Source of the DNA: Lantana camara
Taxonomy: Eukaryota > Streptophyta > Magnoliopsida > Lamiales > Verbenaceae
NCBI GenBank assembly: GCA_037501455.1
Contig: CM074860.1
Span: forward strand, 43,534,501 to 43,598,500
Length of the DNA: 64,000 bases
Direction of reading: 5' to 3'
This document shows, one piece after another, positions 45,872-56,534 of the stretch. A model generated the notes under the pieces. That model did no database searches, was not told the origin of the DNA, and saw nothing but the letters and a program-made list of their open reading frames with translations. Position numbers and translations under genes: made by a program. The first letter of the stretch is position 1. Each line of letters begins with the position of its first letter.

Positions 45872-47050
45872 ATGACGGAAGAACGAAATGAACAACCTCC
45901 AATGGACGTCAACTTTGTCCTCCGTGCAATGCAACAACAATTTGATAGGTTGAACGTACAATTTGGTGAGATCCGAGATCGATTGGAGCAAAATGATGAA
46001 CGGGTGACTCAATTGCAATAAAATGCTCTCCCGACTAGGAGACCAAACCGACGACCAGCCGATCTTGGTATCAATCCTCGTGATGGACTTGATGATGAAG
46101 AGGATAACTTTGATGAGGCTGCATCAAATGCCTCCTCAAGGAGAGATCATAGAAGTCTAAGATACCAACAACCACGAAGAGGAAGAGGGGTAATTGATAA
46201 TAACCTCGGATCTATCAAGCTTTCTATTCCTTCCTTCAAAAGACAAAATGACCCGGAAGCTTACATCGAATGGGAACGAAAGGTGAAGTTAATTTATGAC
46301 TGCCACAACTATTCGGAAGGAAAAAAGGTAAAGCTTGCAGCCGTATCCTTTACGGACTATGTTATTGTATAGTGGGATCAAGTGGTGATAAGTAGTCAAA
46401 GAAGTGGTGAGTACCCTATTGAAACATGGGATGAGATGAAGGTGGTTATGAGGAAGAGGTTCGTACCTCCTCACTACTATCGGGACCTACACCTTAAGTT
46501 GCAAAGTTTGAGGCAAGGGTTCAAAACGGTAGAGGAATACTACAAAGAAATGGAGATGGCAATGATTCGAGCAAATATTGAGGAGGACCGTGAGGTAACC
46601 ATGTCTCGGTTCATATGTGGTCTCAATCGAGAGATCGCCAATGTAGTGGAACTTCATCACTATGTTGAACTCGAAGAAGTGGTCCATATGGCTATCAAGG
46701 TGGAAAGACAACTTAAGAAAGGACGGACTATGGTTAAGCGTGATGATTCGAATACCTCTAAACCAAAGTGGGATTCTTCTCCAAAAACAGCCGAAAAGCC
46801 TTCAAAACCAAAGGAGGATCCACCTATGACAAAGTTTTCGTTTGAGAAAGGTAACACCTCTACACATCGCAATCGTGATATTAAGTGCTTTAAATGTTAT
46901 GGAGCAGGTCATATAATGTCTCAATGTCCGAACAAGAGAGCCATGATCTTGTTAGACAATGGAGAACTTGAAACCAAAAGTGAGGGCGATAACGTAGGCC
47001 TCGAATCATCGGATGAAGCAAGTGATGTTGAGCATGCGGTTGTGGGGTAA
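45872..47050 (+). pseudogene. CRM-like gag remnant
   Basis: The start is at ATG 45872 (MTEERNEQPP). The frame has a coiled-coil-like N-terminus, then stops near 46019 (TAA) and 46371 (TAG), then a clean retrotransposon-gag body from 46382 (WDEMKVVMRKRFVP, YYKEMEMAMIRA). A zinc knuckle CFKCYGAGHIMSQC lies near 46886. It ends at a stop at 47048. All parts are in the same frame, so only point stops separate them. The product would have formed the particle and bound RNA. Confidence 0.85.
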
Positions 47051-47473
47051 AGTTTGGTGGTTCTAAGAGCTTTGCACATCCAAGCTCTTGAGGACAAGGA
47101 TGAACAACAAATGGAAAACATGTTTTACACACGGTGTCATGATAAGGAGCGAGTGTGTGGGTTGATCATTGACAACGGGAGTTGTGTGAACGTGGCTAGT
47201 AAATTGATGGTGGAAAGGCTCGGCCTTAAAACCTTGAAGCACCCGAGACCTTACAAGCTCCAATAGCTCAATGAAAATGGTGAAATGAAGGTAACAAAAC
47301 AAGTTCTTATATCCTTTTCAATTGGCAAATACATGGATGAGGTTCTTTTTGATGTAGTACCGATGAATGCTGGCCATATATTGCTTGGAAGACCATGGCA
47401 ATTTGATAGACGAACGGTGCATGATGGCTAGAAGAATCAATATAGTTTTACCAAGGATGGCCGGAACATCACC
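47051..47473 (+). pseudogene. CRM-like protease remnant
   Basis: Same frame as gag. It has the active-site region LIIDNGSCVN near 47162, where the usual DSG/DTG triad reads DNG, and the ILLGRPW motif near 47380. Stops lie near 47264 and 47428. Confidence 0.8.
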
Positions 47474-49008
47474 TTGGCACCTTTACCACCAAGCCAAGTG
47501 TGTGAAGAACAATGCCAAATTAAGAAATCCATTTCGGCTTCTTCAAAACAAAGTGATTGTAATAGTGAGAAAGAGTGTAAAAAAGAAAAAGAAAAGGAAT
47601 GTGAAAAAGAAAAAGAACGTAAAAAAAAAGAAGAGGAAGAAAAGAAACTAGTTGAAAAGAAAGAAAGAAAAAAAGTGAGTTTCTTTACAAAAGAAAAGGG
47701 GATTGAGGGAGTGATTAAAAAGGAAAAGCTTGTGATGATGATGATGTATAAAAATGTGTTCCTTTCATCTAACGAAACCCCTCCCTTGCCTAGTGTTGTT
47801 TCTTCTCTCTTGCAGGAGTTTGAGGATGTATTCCCCGAGGAAATACCACCCGGTTTACCCCCTATACGAGGAATAGAGCCCCAGATCGACCTCATTCCGG
47901 GGGCTGCCATTCCAAACCGACCAGCTTACCGAAGCACCCCTCAAGAGACGAAAGAGCTTCAGAAACAAGTTGAAGAGTTGCTTGCAAAGGGATATGTGCG
48001 TGAGAGAATGAGTCCGTGTGCGGTTCCGGTACTCTTAGTGCCAAAAAAGGATGTGACGTGGAGGATGTGCGTGGACTGCCGAGCCGTCAACAAAATAACG
48101 GTAAAATATCGCTATCTTATCCCTCGGTTAGATGATATGATAGATGAATTGCATGGATCTACAATCTTCACTAAAATTGATTTGAAAAGTGGCTATCACC
48201 AAATAAGAATGCAAGAAGGTGATGAATGGAAAATAGGTTTTGAAACTAAGCATGGATTGTATGAGTGGTTGGTAATGCCTTTTGGCTTAACTAACGCACC
48301 TAGTACCTTCATGAGATTGATGAATCGTGTATTGCATGCTTATATTGGTAAATTCGTAGTGGTTTACTTTGATGATATATTGATCTTTAGCCATAATTTG
48401 CATGAACATATTGAGCAAGTGAGGTTAGTACTTGAGGTACTAAGGCATGAAAAGTTATATGCCAATCTTAAGAAGTGTAGCTTTTGCATGGATAGAGTCG
48501 TGTTCCTTGGATTTGTTGTGAGTGCAGGTGGTATAGAGGTAGATGAAGAAAAGGTTAAGGCGATCAAAGAGTGGCCTACACCCAAGACCATCACGGAAGT
48601 AAGGAGTTTTCATGGTTTGGCAGGGTTCTATAGGAGATTCGTGCCCAATTTCAGCGCCATAGCTGCCCCCTTAACGGAAATCATCAAGAAAAGCATAGGA
48701 TTTAAGTGGGGAAAAGCTCAAGAAATGGCATTCCAAACATTGAAAACGAAGATAAGTTCAGCTCCTCTTTACTTTTACCGGATTTTTCTAAAACTTTTGA
48801 AATCGAATGTGATGCTTCGGGTGTTGGTATAGGTGCTGTGCTTATGCAAGAGAAGAAACCAATTACATACTTTAGTGAGAAACTGAATGGGGCTGCATTG
48901 AACTACTCTACTTATGATAAGGAGCTCTATGCCTTGATTAGGGCCTTAGAGACGTGGCAACATTACTTATGGTCGAAAGAGTTCATCATTCATACGGATC
49001 ATGAGTAA
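47474..49008 (+). pseudogene. CRM-like reverse transcriptase and RNase H remnant
   Basis: It opens with a very charged linker of K and E runs (about 47570-47700), then the RT entry ([19 protein letters not shown]) and active site [10 protein letters not shown] (near 48366). RNase H begins [11 protein letters not shown]. Frame 2 carries the RT and frame 1 the RNase H: a frameshift at about 48766-48776 divides them. The RNase H frame ends at a premature TAA at 49006 in HTDHE. Catalytic RT residues are visible, but the protein is broken. Confidence 0.87.
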
Positions 49009-50616
49009 TTAAAACATTTGAAGCGGCAAGGAAGTTTGAACCAAAGGCATGCTCGCTGGGTTGAATTTATAGAGATGTTTCCTTATGTGATTCGGTACAA
49101 GCAAGGTAAGGATAATGTTGTTGTCGATGCCTTATCACGAAGGTACGTTTTTCTTTCTTCCCTTAGTACTAAATTCATGGGATTTGAACATATTAAGGAA
49201 CTATACTCAAGTGATTCTGATTTTGCTGAAATATTTGCATCTTGTGACAAATTTTATGTTCAAGATGGTTATTTGTTTAAAGAGAACAAGCTATGCATCC
49301 CAAATTGTTCTTTGCGTCAATTGTTGATCCGTGAGTCTCATGGGGGAGGATTAATGGGACATTTTGGTGTTTTAAAAACTTTGAGCATACTTAAGGAACA
49401 TTTCTTTTGGCCACACGTGAAACGGGATGTTGAATGAACTTGCCATAGATGCGTAACTTGTACAAACACTAAGTCACGAGTTAAACGACACGGCCTTTAC
49501 ACACCTTTGTCTATTCCCACGCATCCTTGGACTGATATTTCTATGGATTTTGTGCTAGGAATGCCGAGAACACAAAATGGAAAGGATTTAATTTTTGTTA
49601 TTGTTGATCAATTTTCTAAAATGGCACATTTCATTCCTTGTAATAAAACGGATGATGCAACGCATGTGGCTGGATTGTTGTTTCGGGAAGTGGTAAGACT
49701 TCATGGAATTCCAAAATCAATTGTAAGTGATCGAGATGTAAAGTTTTTAAGTCACTTTTGGCGGATATTATGGGGAAAATTGGGGACAAAACTGTTATTT
49801 TCCAGCACTTGTCATCCTCAAACGGATGGACAAACGGAGGTACTGAATCGAACCTTGGGAACTCTTTTAAGGGTTGTGTTTAAAACATATTCAAAGAATT
49901 GGGTTGAGTGTATTCCATTTGTTGAATTTGCATATAACCGTTCCATACATTCTTCTACTTCTTTCTCACCCTTTGAGCTTGTTTATGGTTTTAATCCCTT
50001 AACTCCTTTGGATTTGCTTCCTTTACCTATGAATGAACTTGTAAGCTTAGATGGCAAGGAGAAAGCTGAACTAGTGAAGAAAATGCATGAGGATGCTCGG
50101 CTTCACATTCTCAAAAGAAACAACCAAGCTATGATTCAAGCCAACAAGGGACGAAAGAAAGTTGTTTTCAAGGAAGGTGACTTAGTTTGGGTTCACTTTA
50201 GGAAAGAGAGATTCAATCATCAGCGAAAGTCCAAACTTGACCCACGGGGAGACGGACCATTCAAAGTGTTGAAAAGGATCAATGATAATGCTTACAAAAT
50301 TGATCTCCCGGATACGTATAGTGTAATTTCCACCTTTAATGTTGCTGATTTATCTCCTTTTCATGCAGAATCAGATTCGGGGACGAATCCTTTTCAAGAA
50401 GGGGGGAATGATGTGAATCATGATGAACCGCGACCACAACTTGTCCCAAATGAAGAGTGGGTCCGATTCATAGCTCAAGAAGATAACAAACAAAAGGAGC
50501 AAAGTTATGGTGGTCCAATTACACGAGCACGGGCCAAAATGATCCAAGAAGAAGTTGGGAATATCTTAAACCAATTTGCTCCAGCTGGACTCCAACCTTC
50601 AAAATTGGCTGCTTAA
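49009..50616 (+). pseudogene. CRM-like integrase remnant with LTR-encoded tail
   Basis: It continues in frame 1 from RNase H ([19 protein letters not shown]), then the integrase zinc finger, interrupted by TGA at 49435 just before TCHRCVTC. The DDE core follows, with D in [11 protein letters not shown] in SDRDVKF and E in GQTEVLNRT. The C-terminal part has [25 protein letters not shown] and [10 protein letters not shown]. The last 69 codons (from 50409) are inside the 3' LTR. This tail is where CRM elements carry their atypical chromodomain/CR motif. Broken only by the single TGA in this part. Confidence 0.87.
50395..50408 (+). promoter_or_regulatory. Polypurine tract of the CRM-like element
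   Basis: CAAGAAGGGGGGAA directly before the 3' LTR; it lies inside the pol frame (encoding QEGG). Confidence 0.85.
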
Positions 50617-51129
50617 CCTAATCTTCAATACTTCAATGTTTTTATGTCTAATTCTTAAAGTCCAATGTGTGGTATGATGTAATTCGACCCTAAGTCTATT
50701 ATAGTATTATTTGGGCCTTTATTTTGTCATTTTTTAGCTGCATATTAGTTTAATTAAGCCCACTTTTGTAAGCCTTCAAGGCAAGTGGCGGGAATAGCTT
50801 GTGTCCCTTAGTGTTCTAAGTGTCTCTTAGGTTTCCATGCATGCATCTTTATATTCAGCATTGTAACTTGTTTTTTTTAATCAAGAAGTCAATCATTGAA
50901 TTTCCATTCAAGTGAGTTTTACTCTCAAGTTCTTGCTGAACGATACCGGAGTTTCAAACCTCCACAGGATAACATTATTTCTCGACTCCTTATAGTCGAC
51001 AGGGTGCGTTACTTAAACTTTGATAGTTCTGGTTCTTTGCTTAATATAGCAAACGGGTCACACTCCCTAATTCTTAGAACTCCAAGTATTGTTATTGGGT
51101 TTCACGGCAAGTACGTGGAGTTCGTATCA
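50409..51129 (+). repeat. 3' LTR of the CRM-like element (721 bp)
   Basis: Starts TGATGTGAATCATG inside the pol ORF and ends GTTCGTATCA, followed by the duplication tatgg. It lacks about 30 bases present near 45250-45280 of the 5' LTR. Confidence 0.88.
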
Positions 51130-51134
51130 TATGG

Positions 51135-53793
51135 ACTATATGAACTAAGCGATTTAATTGTAATATATGTCTTTAATTGTTCCTTTGTGTAAATTAGGGA
51201 CTTGATTGTATATCATGAATTGGATTTAATTGATCTTATGGTTAGAGATTACACTTGCTTGCATTCCTTCAAATAATAGGAGGACTTATATGCAAATAAG
51301 GATGAAGCTCACACTTTCCTGCAAGACTTTAGGTTACTATCTTATTTCTTCCATTTTTTTTTTTTTTTTTTTATTATATGAACTAAGCGATTTAATTGTA
51401 ATATATGTCCTTAATTGTTCCTTTGTGTAAATTAGGGACTTCATTGTATATCATGAGTTGGATTTAATTGATCTTATGGTTAGAGATTACACTTGCTTGC
51501 ATTCCTTCAAAGAACATGAGGACTTATATGCAAATAAGGATGAAGCTCACACTTTCATGCAAGACTTTAGGTTACTATCTTATTTCTTCCAATTTTTTTT
51601 TTATTTTTTTGATATGAACTAAGCGATTTAATTGTAATATACGTCCTTAATTGTTCCTTTGTGTAAATTAGGGACTTGATTGTATATCATGAATCAGATT
51701 TAATTGATCTTATGGTTAGAGATTACACTTGCTTGCATACCTTCAAATAATAGGAGGACTTATATGGAAATAAGGATGAAGCTCACACTTTCTTGCAACA
51801 CTTTAGGTTACTATCTTATTTCTTCCAAATATATATATATTTTTTTATATGAACTAAGCGATTTAATTGTAATATATGTCCTTGATTGTTCCTCTGAGTA
51901 AATTAGGCACTTGATTGTATATCATGAATTGGATTTAATTGATCTTATGGTTAGAGATTACACTTGCTTGCATTCCTTCAAATAATAGGAGGACTTATAT
52001 GCAAATAAGGATGAAGCTCACACTTTCATGCAAGACTTTAGGTTACTATCGTATTTCTTTCAAATTTTTTTTTTTATATGAACTAAACGATTTAATTGTA
52101 ATATATGTCCTTAATTGTTCCTTTGTGTAAATTAGGGACTTGATTGTATATCATGAATTGGATTTAATTGATCTTATGGTTAGAGATTACACTTGCTTGC
52201 ATTCCTTCAAATAATAGGAGGACATATATGCAAATAAGGATGAAGCTCACACTTTCATGCAAGACTTTAGGTTACTATCTTATTTTCTCCAATTTTTTTA
52301 TTTATTTTTTAATATGAACTAAGCGATTTAATTGTAATATATGTCCTTAATTGTTCCTTTGTGTAAATTAGGGACTTGATTGTATATCATGAATTGTATT
52401 TAATTGATCTTATGGTCAGAGATTACACTTGCTTGCATACGTTCAAATAACAGGAGGACTTATATGCAAATAAGGATGAAGCTCACACTTTCATGCAAGA
52501 CTTTAGGTTACTATCTTATTTCTTCCAATTTTTTTTTTATTTTTTTGATATGAACTAAGCCATTTAATTGTAATATATGTCCTTAATTGTTCATTTGTGT
52601 AAATTAGGGACTTGATTGTATATCATGAATCGGATTTAATTGATCTTATGGTTAGAGATTACACTTGCTTGCATACCTTCAAATAATAGGAGGACTTATA
52701 TGGAAATAAGGATGAAGCTCACACTTTCATGCAACACTTTAGGTTACTATCTTATTTCTTCCAAATATATATATATTTTTTTATATGAACTAAGCGATTT
52801 AATTGTAATATAAGTCCTTAATTGTTCCTCTGAGTAAATTAGGCACTTGATTGTATATCATGAATTGGATTTAATTGATCTTATGGTTAGAGATTACACT
52901 TGCTTGCATTCCTTCAGATAATAGGAGGACTTATATGCAAATAAGGATGAAGCTCACACTTTCATGCAACACTTTAGGTTACTATCTTATTTCTTCCAAA
53001 TATATATATTTTTTTTTATATGAACTAAGCGATTTAATTGTAATATAAGTCCTTAATTGTTCCTCTGAGTAAATTAGGCACTTGATTGTATATCATGAAT
53101 TGGATTTAATTGATCTTATGGTTAGAGATTACACTTGCTTGCATTCCTTCAGATAATAGGAGGACTTATATGCAAATAAGGATGAAGCTCACACTTTCAT
53201 GCAAGACTTTAGGATACTATCGTATTTCTTTCAATTTTTTTTATTTTTTTTACAATTACAAGTCCCTAATTTACATAAAGGAACAATTAAGGACATATAT
53301 TACAATTAAATCGTTTAGTTCATATAAAAAAAAAAAAATTGGAAGAAATATGATAGTAACCTAAAGTCTTGCATGAAAGTGTGAGCTTCATCCTTATTTG
53401 CATATAAGTCCTCCTTTTATTTGAAGGAATGCAAGCAAGTGTAATCTCTAACCATAAGATCAATTAAATCCAATTCATGATATACAATCAAGTCCCTAAT
53501 TTACACAAAGGAACAATTAAGGACATATATTACAATTAAATCGCTTAGTTCATATGAAAAAAAAAAAAAAAATTTGGATGAAATAAGATAGTAACCTAAA
53601 GTCTTGCATGAAAGTGTGCGCTTCATCCTTATTTGCATATAAGTCCTTCTATTATTTGAAGGAATGCAAGCAAGTGTAATCTCTAACCATAAGATCAATT
53701 AAATCCAATTCATGATATACAATCAAGTCCCTAATTTACACAGAGGAACAATTAAGGACATATATTACAATTAAATCGCTTAGTTCATATAGT
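51135..53793. repeat. Tandem array of about 235-bp units, inverting near 53250
   Basis: Nine direct units have the phrase TGAACTAAGCGATTTAATTG at 51141, 51379, 51615, 51850, 52079, 52315, 52551, 52786 and 53021. Each ends in a T-rich or AT microsatellite of variable length. From about 53251 the same unit appears in reverse complement, about two and a third copies, joining the right inverted repeat. Small frames repeated in each unit are by-products of the repeat and have no coding support. Confidence 0.9.
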
Positions 53794-53953
53794 CCATATC
53801 AATGATAATTCATATAGATGCATAGAGATGCAATGCATATAATAGGATGAAAGGTATAAATAAACAAATAAAATAATTAAATTTTAACCTCCCAACTCCC
53901 GAAGACCCTCTCGTGGCGTGCTTACCTGAACTTCCGAAAATTGGGGCGTTACA
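53794..53953 (-). repeat. Right terminal inverted repeat of the foldback
   Basis: Inverted partner of 44422-44581, ending ...TTGGGGCGTTACA, then the duplication taaca. Confidence 0.87.
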
Positions 53954-53958
53954 TAACA

Positions 53959-54870
53959 TGTCATCTAGGTAACTCTTACCAAACTATGTTAATCCACCAC
54001 GTCAACCCTTGGCCTCTGAGTGAAGGTAACATAGCTCCGAAGGGAGGTTAATACATTACTTAGTGCATACACCATTACCTAGAAATTCGTACAAGTAGAT
54101 CAGACACTCCATGGAGGCGTGGTCCAACTGACTTTCCCTGTACTTCATTCTGTCCGAAGAAGTCTAATCTTGTATACTACGAGTACAAACCTGCCAAAGG
54201 GAGTAATGCGTATCCACTATACTATAGACAGGCAATGGAGGCCGTGAGAATCCAACTCTTTTCATCTCGCTCCCACTTGAGTTTTTAAAATTTGTGGATT
54301 ATCTTTGATTATTAAATAATCAGTTTTGGCGTCTTATCGATTGGAAGTAATTAATCTAATTAATTTTCTCCCACTAGGATTATTAAATAATCCTAATAAT
54401 ATTTTAAGGCTTCAATAACTCTTTATTAATTTAGCCAAAAAATATTAATCCAATTATGCATCGGGTTTAATCTCTATTAAACATTATTTATCTAATCATA
54501 TTAAATAAATTATGCATAGTTGAAATAATATAATATCTCATATTATCATGCCACATTTAAAATGAAAGCTTGCTTGCAAATAATTATCACGCTTTAAAAT
54601 TTTAATGGCCTTAAGTGAATATGTTATAAATTATCACATAATTTAAATCATATTTACTGATTCGGCAATAACCAGGAAGACAATTAAATTGTTTCCCAGA
54701 AAATTACCATTCCACGCAAATTCCCAGGAAAGACTGGAGGGGTCACAATGGTCCCACTTAAAAACCAGCCTCCTTGGACAGAATTTACGTGCACAGTATC
54801 AGATTTAAAATTATGCATCTTATGCTTTATCAATGCGAGTATATAATCAAAGCCCTGCTCTGATACCAGT
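53959..54870 (-). other. 5' leader and PBS of copia B2
   Basis: Matches the B1 leader (14940-15857). The PBS complement GCTCTGATACCA is at 54857-54868. No coding sign. Confidence 0.8.
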
Positions 54871-56534
54871 TGTTGGTGTGGCGGGCCCGAAACAGAGTGA
54901 CGGTATAGCGTTATATTTCAAAAAATTTCGCCATAACCTCGTTATCAAAATATTTCAAGAATATTTTAATAACCAGCGGAACAAATCGGGTAGCATAACT
55001 CTAATATATACAGGTATCGATAACATAACTTTAAATCACATAGGATATAATCACAATATGCAAATAATAATTTTAGCAGCATAGCGGTATTACTATACTG
55101 CAAAATTGGCTATCAACGGCACTTTTCCAGCACCTCAATATTTTCTCGTGAAACCGGCAGAGCTTCCCCGTAATATCCCCGATTAAGAATTTGGAGTGTG
55201 GGCTCCGGCAGTATTTTGCTAAATACTTGAGAAAATATTTTTCTAGAAAAAACCCTTTTTCTAAAACTAGAAAATCCCTATTTTCTAATAATTAAGTGGA
55301 TTATATATTAATTATATAACCACCTAATTAAGTTAATTAATTAATCCTTAGTTAAGGATTAATTATAAACAAGAGAGGGAGACTCTCAGACAGCTTTGAA
55401 ACTAGAAAAGAGACGCCAAATTTTGATGCTTGTGGAAATGAATTGGACAACCTATTTATAGGCACCAATTCAAGGACCCGTTTGCAATTTTCTCATTTTC
55501 AGCGTGGGCGCCAAGTTCCTCCGGCCAATCCAATTGCACATAAGTGTAGTGATCGCCAAGACGAGCAATGCGGCTCCGAGCACGCGCCCAGAGACCGCCG
55601 TACGCTCCGCCCATATGGCTATTGTGTGCTTGGTGCGAGTGAACCTCACGCAGGCACGAGTAGGTGCCACGTGTCCGGTTCGGCCGATTCGACCGGCGGT
55701 CTGACGGTTTAGACCGGTTCGCCCATGAACCGGTCGACTCAGGCGGTCTGACTCGGTTGCCACATGGCGAATTATCATTAGTCCATGTGTCCGGGTCGGT
55801 CAAGCCGTGACCCGACCCTATTCGACCCTGCCCGTTGACCCGGTTCAGCCCAAATCAAATCTGGGCCACTCCTTTGTGCTGACGCGGAACGATCCCATCC
55901 ATCCACGTGTCGCGTCAACCGGTGCCCATTCAGTGCCACTTGGCGTCTGACTCGCTGACTTGGTATGACACGTCAGCTGTTTTTTATTTTTTTACTTTTG
56001 AAAAATTTTATTTTCTCCAAAATAAATTCCGGGCATTTCCAACTCTTTGGAATTTAATTTATTTTCTCAAAATAAATTCCTTGGCTATTTTCAAACACTT
56101 TGAAAATTCATTTCTCTCTGTCCTTATAATATTTTCTCTTTGATCTTCCTTAGGGCTTGCGGGGGGACCTGCAGGACTAATTAATTTTAGCTCCAAATGG
56201 GTCAATCTATTATCATCCCATGATAATAATTGATTACCATTTAACAATATTTAATTCCACTAAATAAATATTGTTGCACTCTAAAATTAATTAAATTATT
56301 CACGTATTTCTTGATCTAGAATAATTTTGCACTTTACTCCTCTGTATAGATATCCATGAAAGATAAATCAATACTAGTATCATTTATTTTTCACTTCCAA
56401 TCTAAAATTTGTTGATTCGCCTTAAGTTCAAATTCCCTATTTGTGAAACACATTCAACGTACAACTTCGGTGATGCACACAGGAAGTACTTTGGCCAAAG
56501 TGTTATTTGAACTTTTGCAAATCTATTTCAGGGA
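54871..56534 (-). repeat. 5' LTR of copia B2, truncated by LTR F
   Basis: Begins TGTTGGTGTGGCGGGCCC and matches B1 as far as 55866, then continues past the point where B1 is interrupted. It ends where the canonical LTR start TGTGACACCCC of F begins. The true LTR end is not seen. Overlapping frames near 55443-55803 parallel those in B1 but have no protein similarity that I recognise. Confidence 0.7.

Larger units (their letters stand above)
44582..51129 (+). mobile_element. CRM-like Ty3/gypsy chromovirus, complete but decayed
   Basis: Two LTRs (44582-45330 and 50409-51129) both start TGATGTGAATCA and end CGTATCA, and the duplication tatgg (44577-44581 and 51130-51134) is perfect. PBS, leader, gag with zinc knuckle, protease, RT, RNase H and integrase follow in gypsy order. 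The pol frame runs on into the 3' LTR, and the integrase tail has the [23 protein letters not shown] series. Both are, to my knowledge, features of the CRM clade, whose members often target centromeres. Several stops and one frameshift inactivate it. Confidence 0.87.
44422..53953. mobile_element. Foldback element with LTR-like tips, hosting a CRM element
   Basis: The outer 160 bases at each end (44422-44581 and 53794-53953) are inverted copies with about six mismatches by hand count. They begin TGTAACGTCCC and TGTAACGCCCC and continue CAATTTTCGGAAGTTCAG. The flanks carry a perfect 5-bp duplication taaca (44417-44421 and 53954-53958), and B1 shows the empty site AATTAACATGTCATC near 14925. The interior is an array of about 235-bp units whose orientation reverses near 53250. 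Without the CRM element it would be about 3.0 kb. It encodes nothing of its own. Confidence 0.85.
40190..56534 (-). mobile_element. Ty1/copia element B2, split by a foldback element
   Basis: Minus-strand order: LTR (from 56534 to 54871), PBS, leader, [foldback 44422-53953], rest of leader, gag, protease, integrase, RT, RNase H. The 3' LTR is missing: the sequence turns into unrelated hairpin-array DNA left of about 40190. It is a sister copy of B1. Stops, a frameshift and an altered RT active site show that it is dead. Confidence 0.87.

Noticed and set aside
47437..47910. 157-codon minus-strand frame (S/F-rich)
   Set aside because: Antisense shadow of the K/E-rich linker and RT entry of the CRM-like pol.
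51230..53700. Repeated 60-85 codon frames beginning MILWLEITLACIPS as a peptide family
   Set aside because: They are the same piece of the 235-bp repeat unit read again, with no ribosomal or promoter context, and they end in the variable T-run.
51135..53793. CRISPR array or centromeric satellite proper
   Set aside because: Units are 235 bp without spacers in a plant genome, and the array is confined within the bounds of a mobile element, so neither label fits as it stands.
44422..53953. Mutator-like or hAT transposon
   Set aside because: The TSD is 5 bp and tips are TG/CA; no 8-9 bp duplication fits and no transposase is present.
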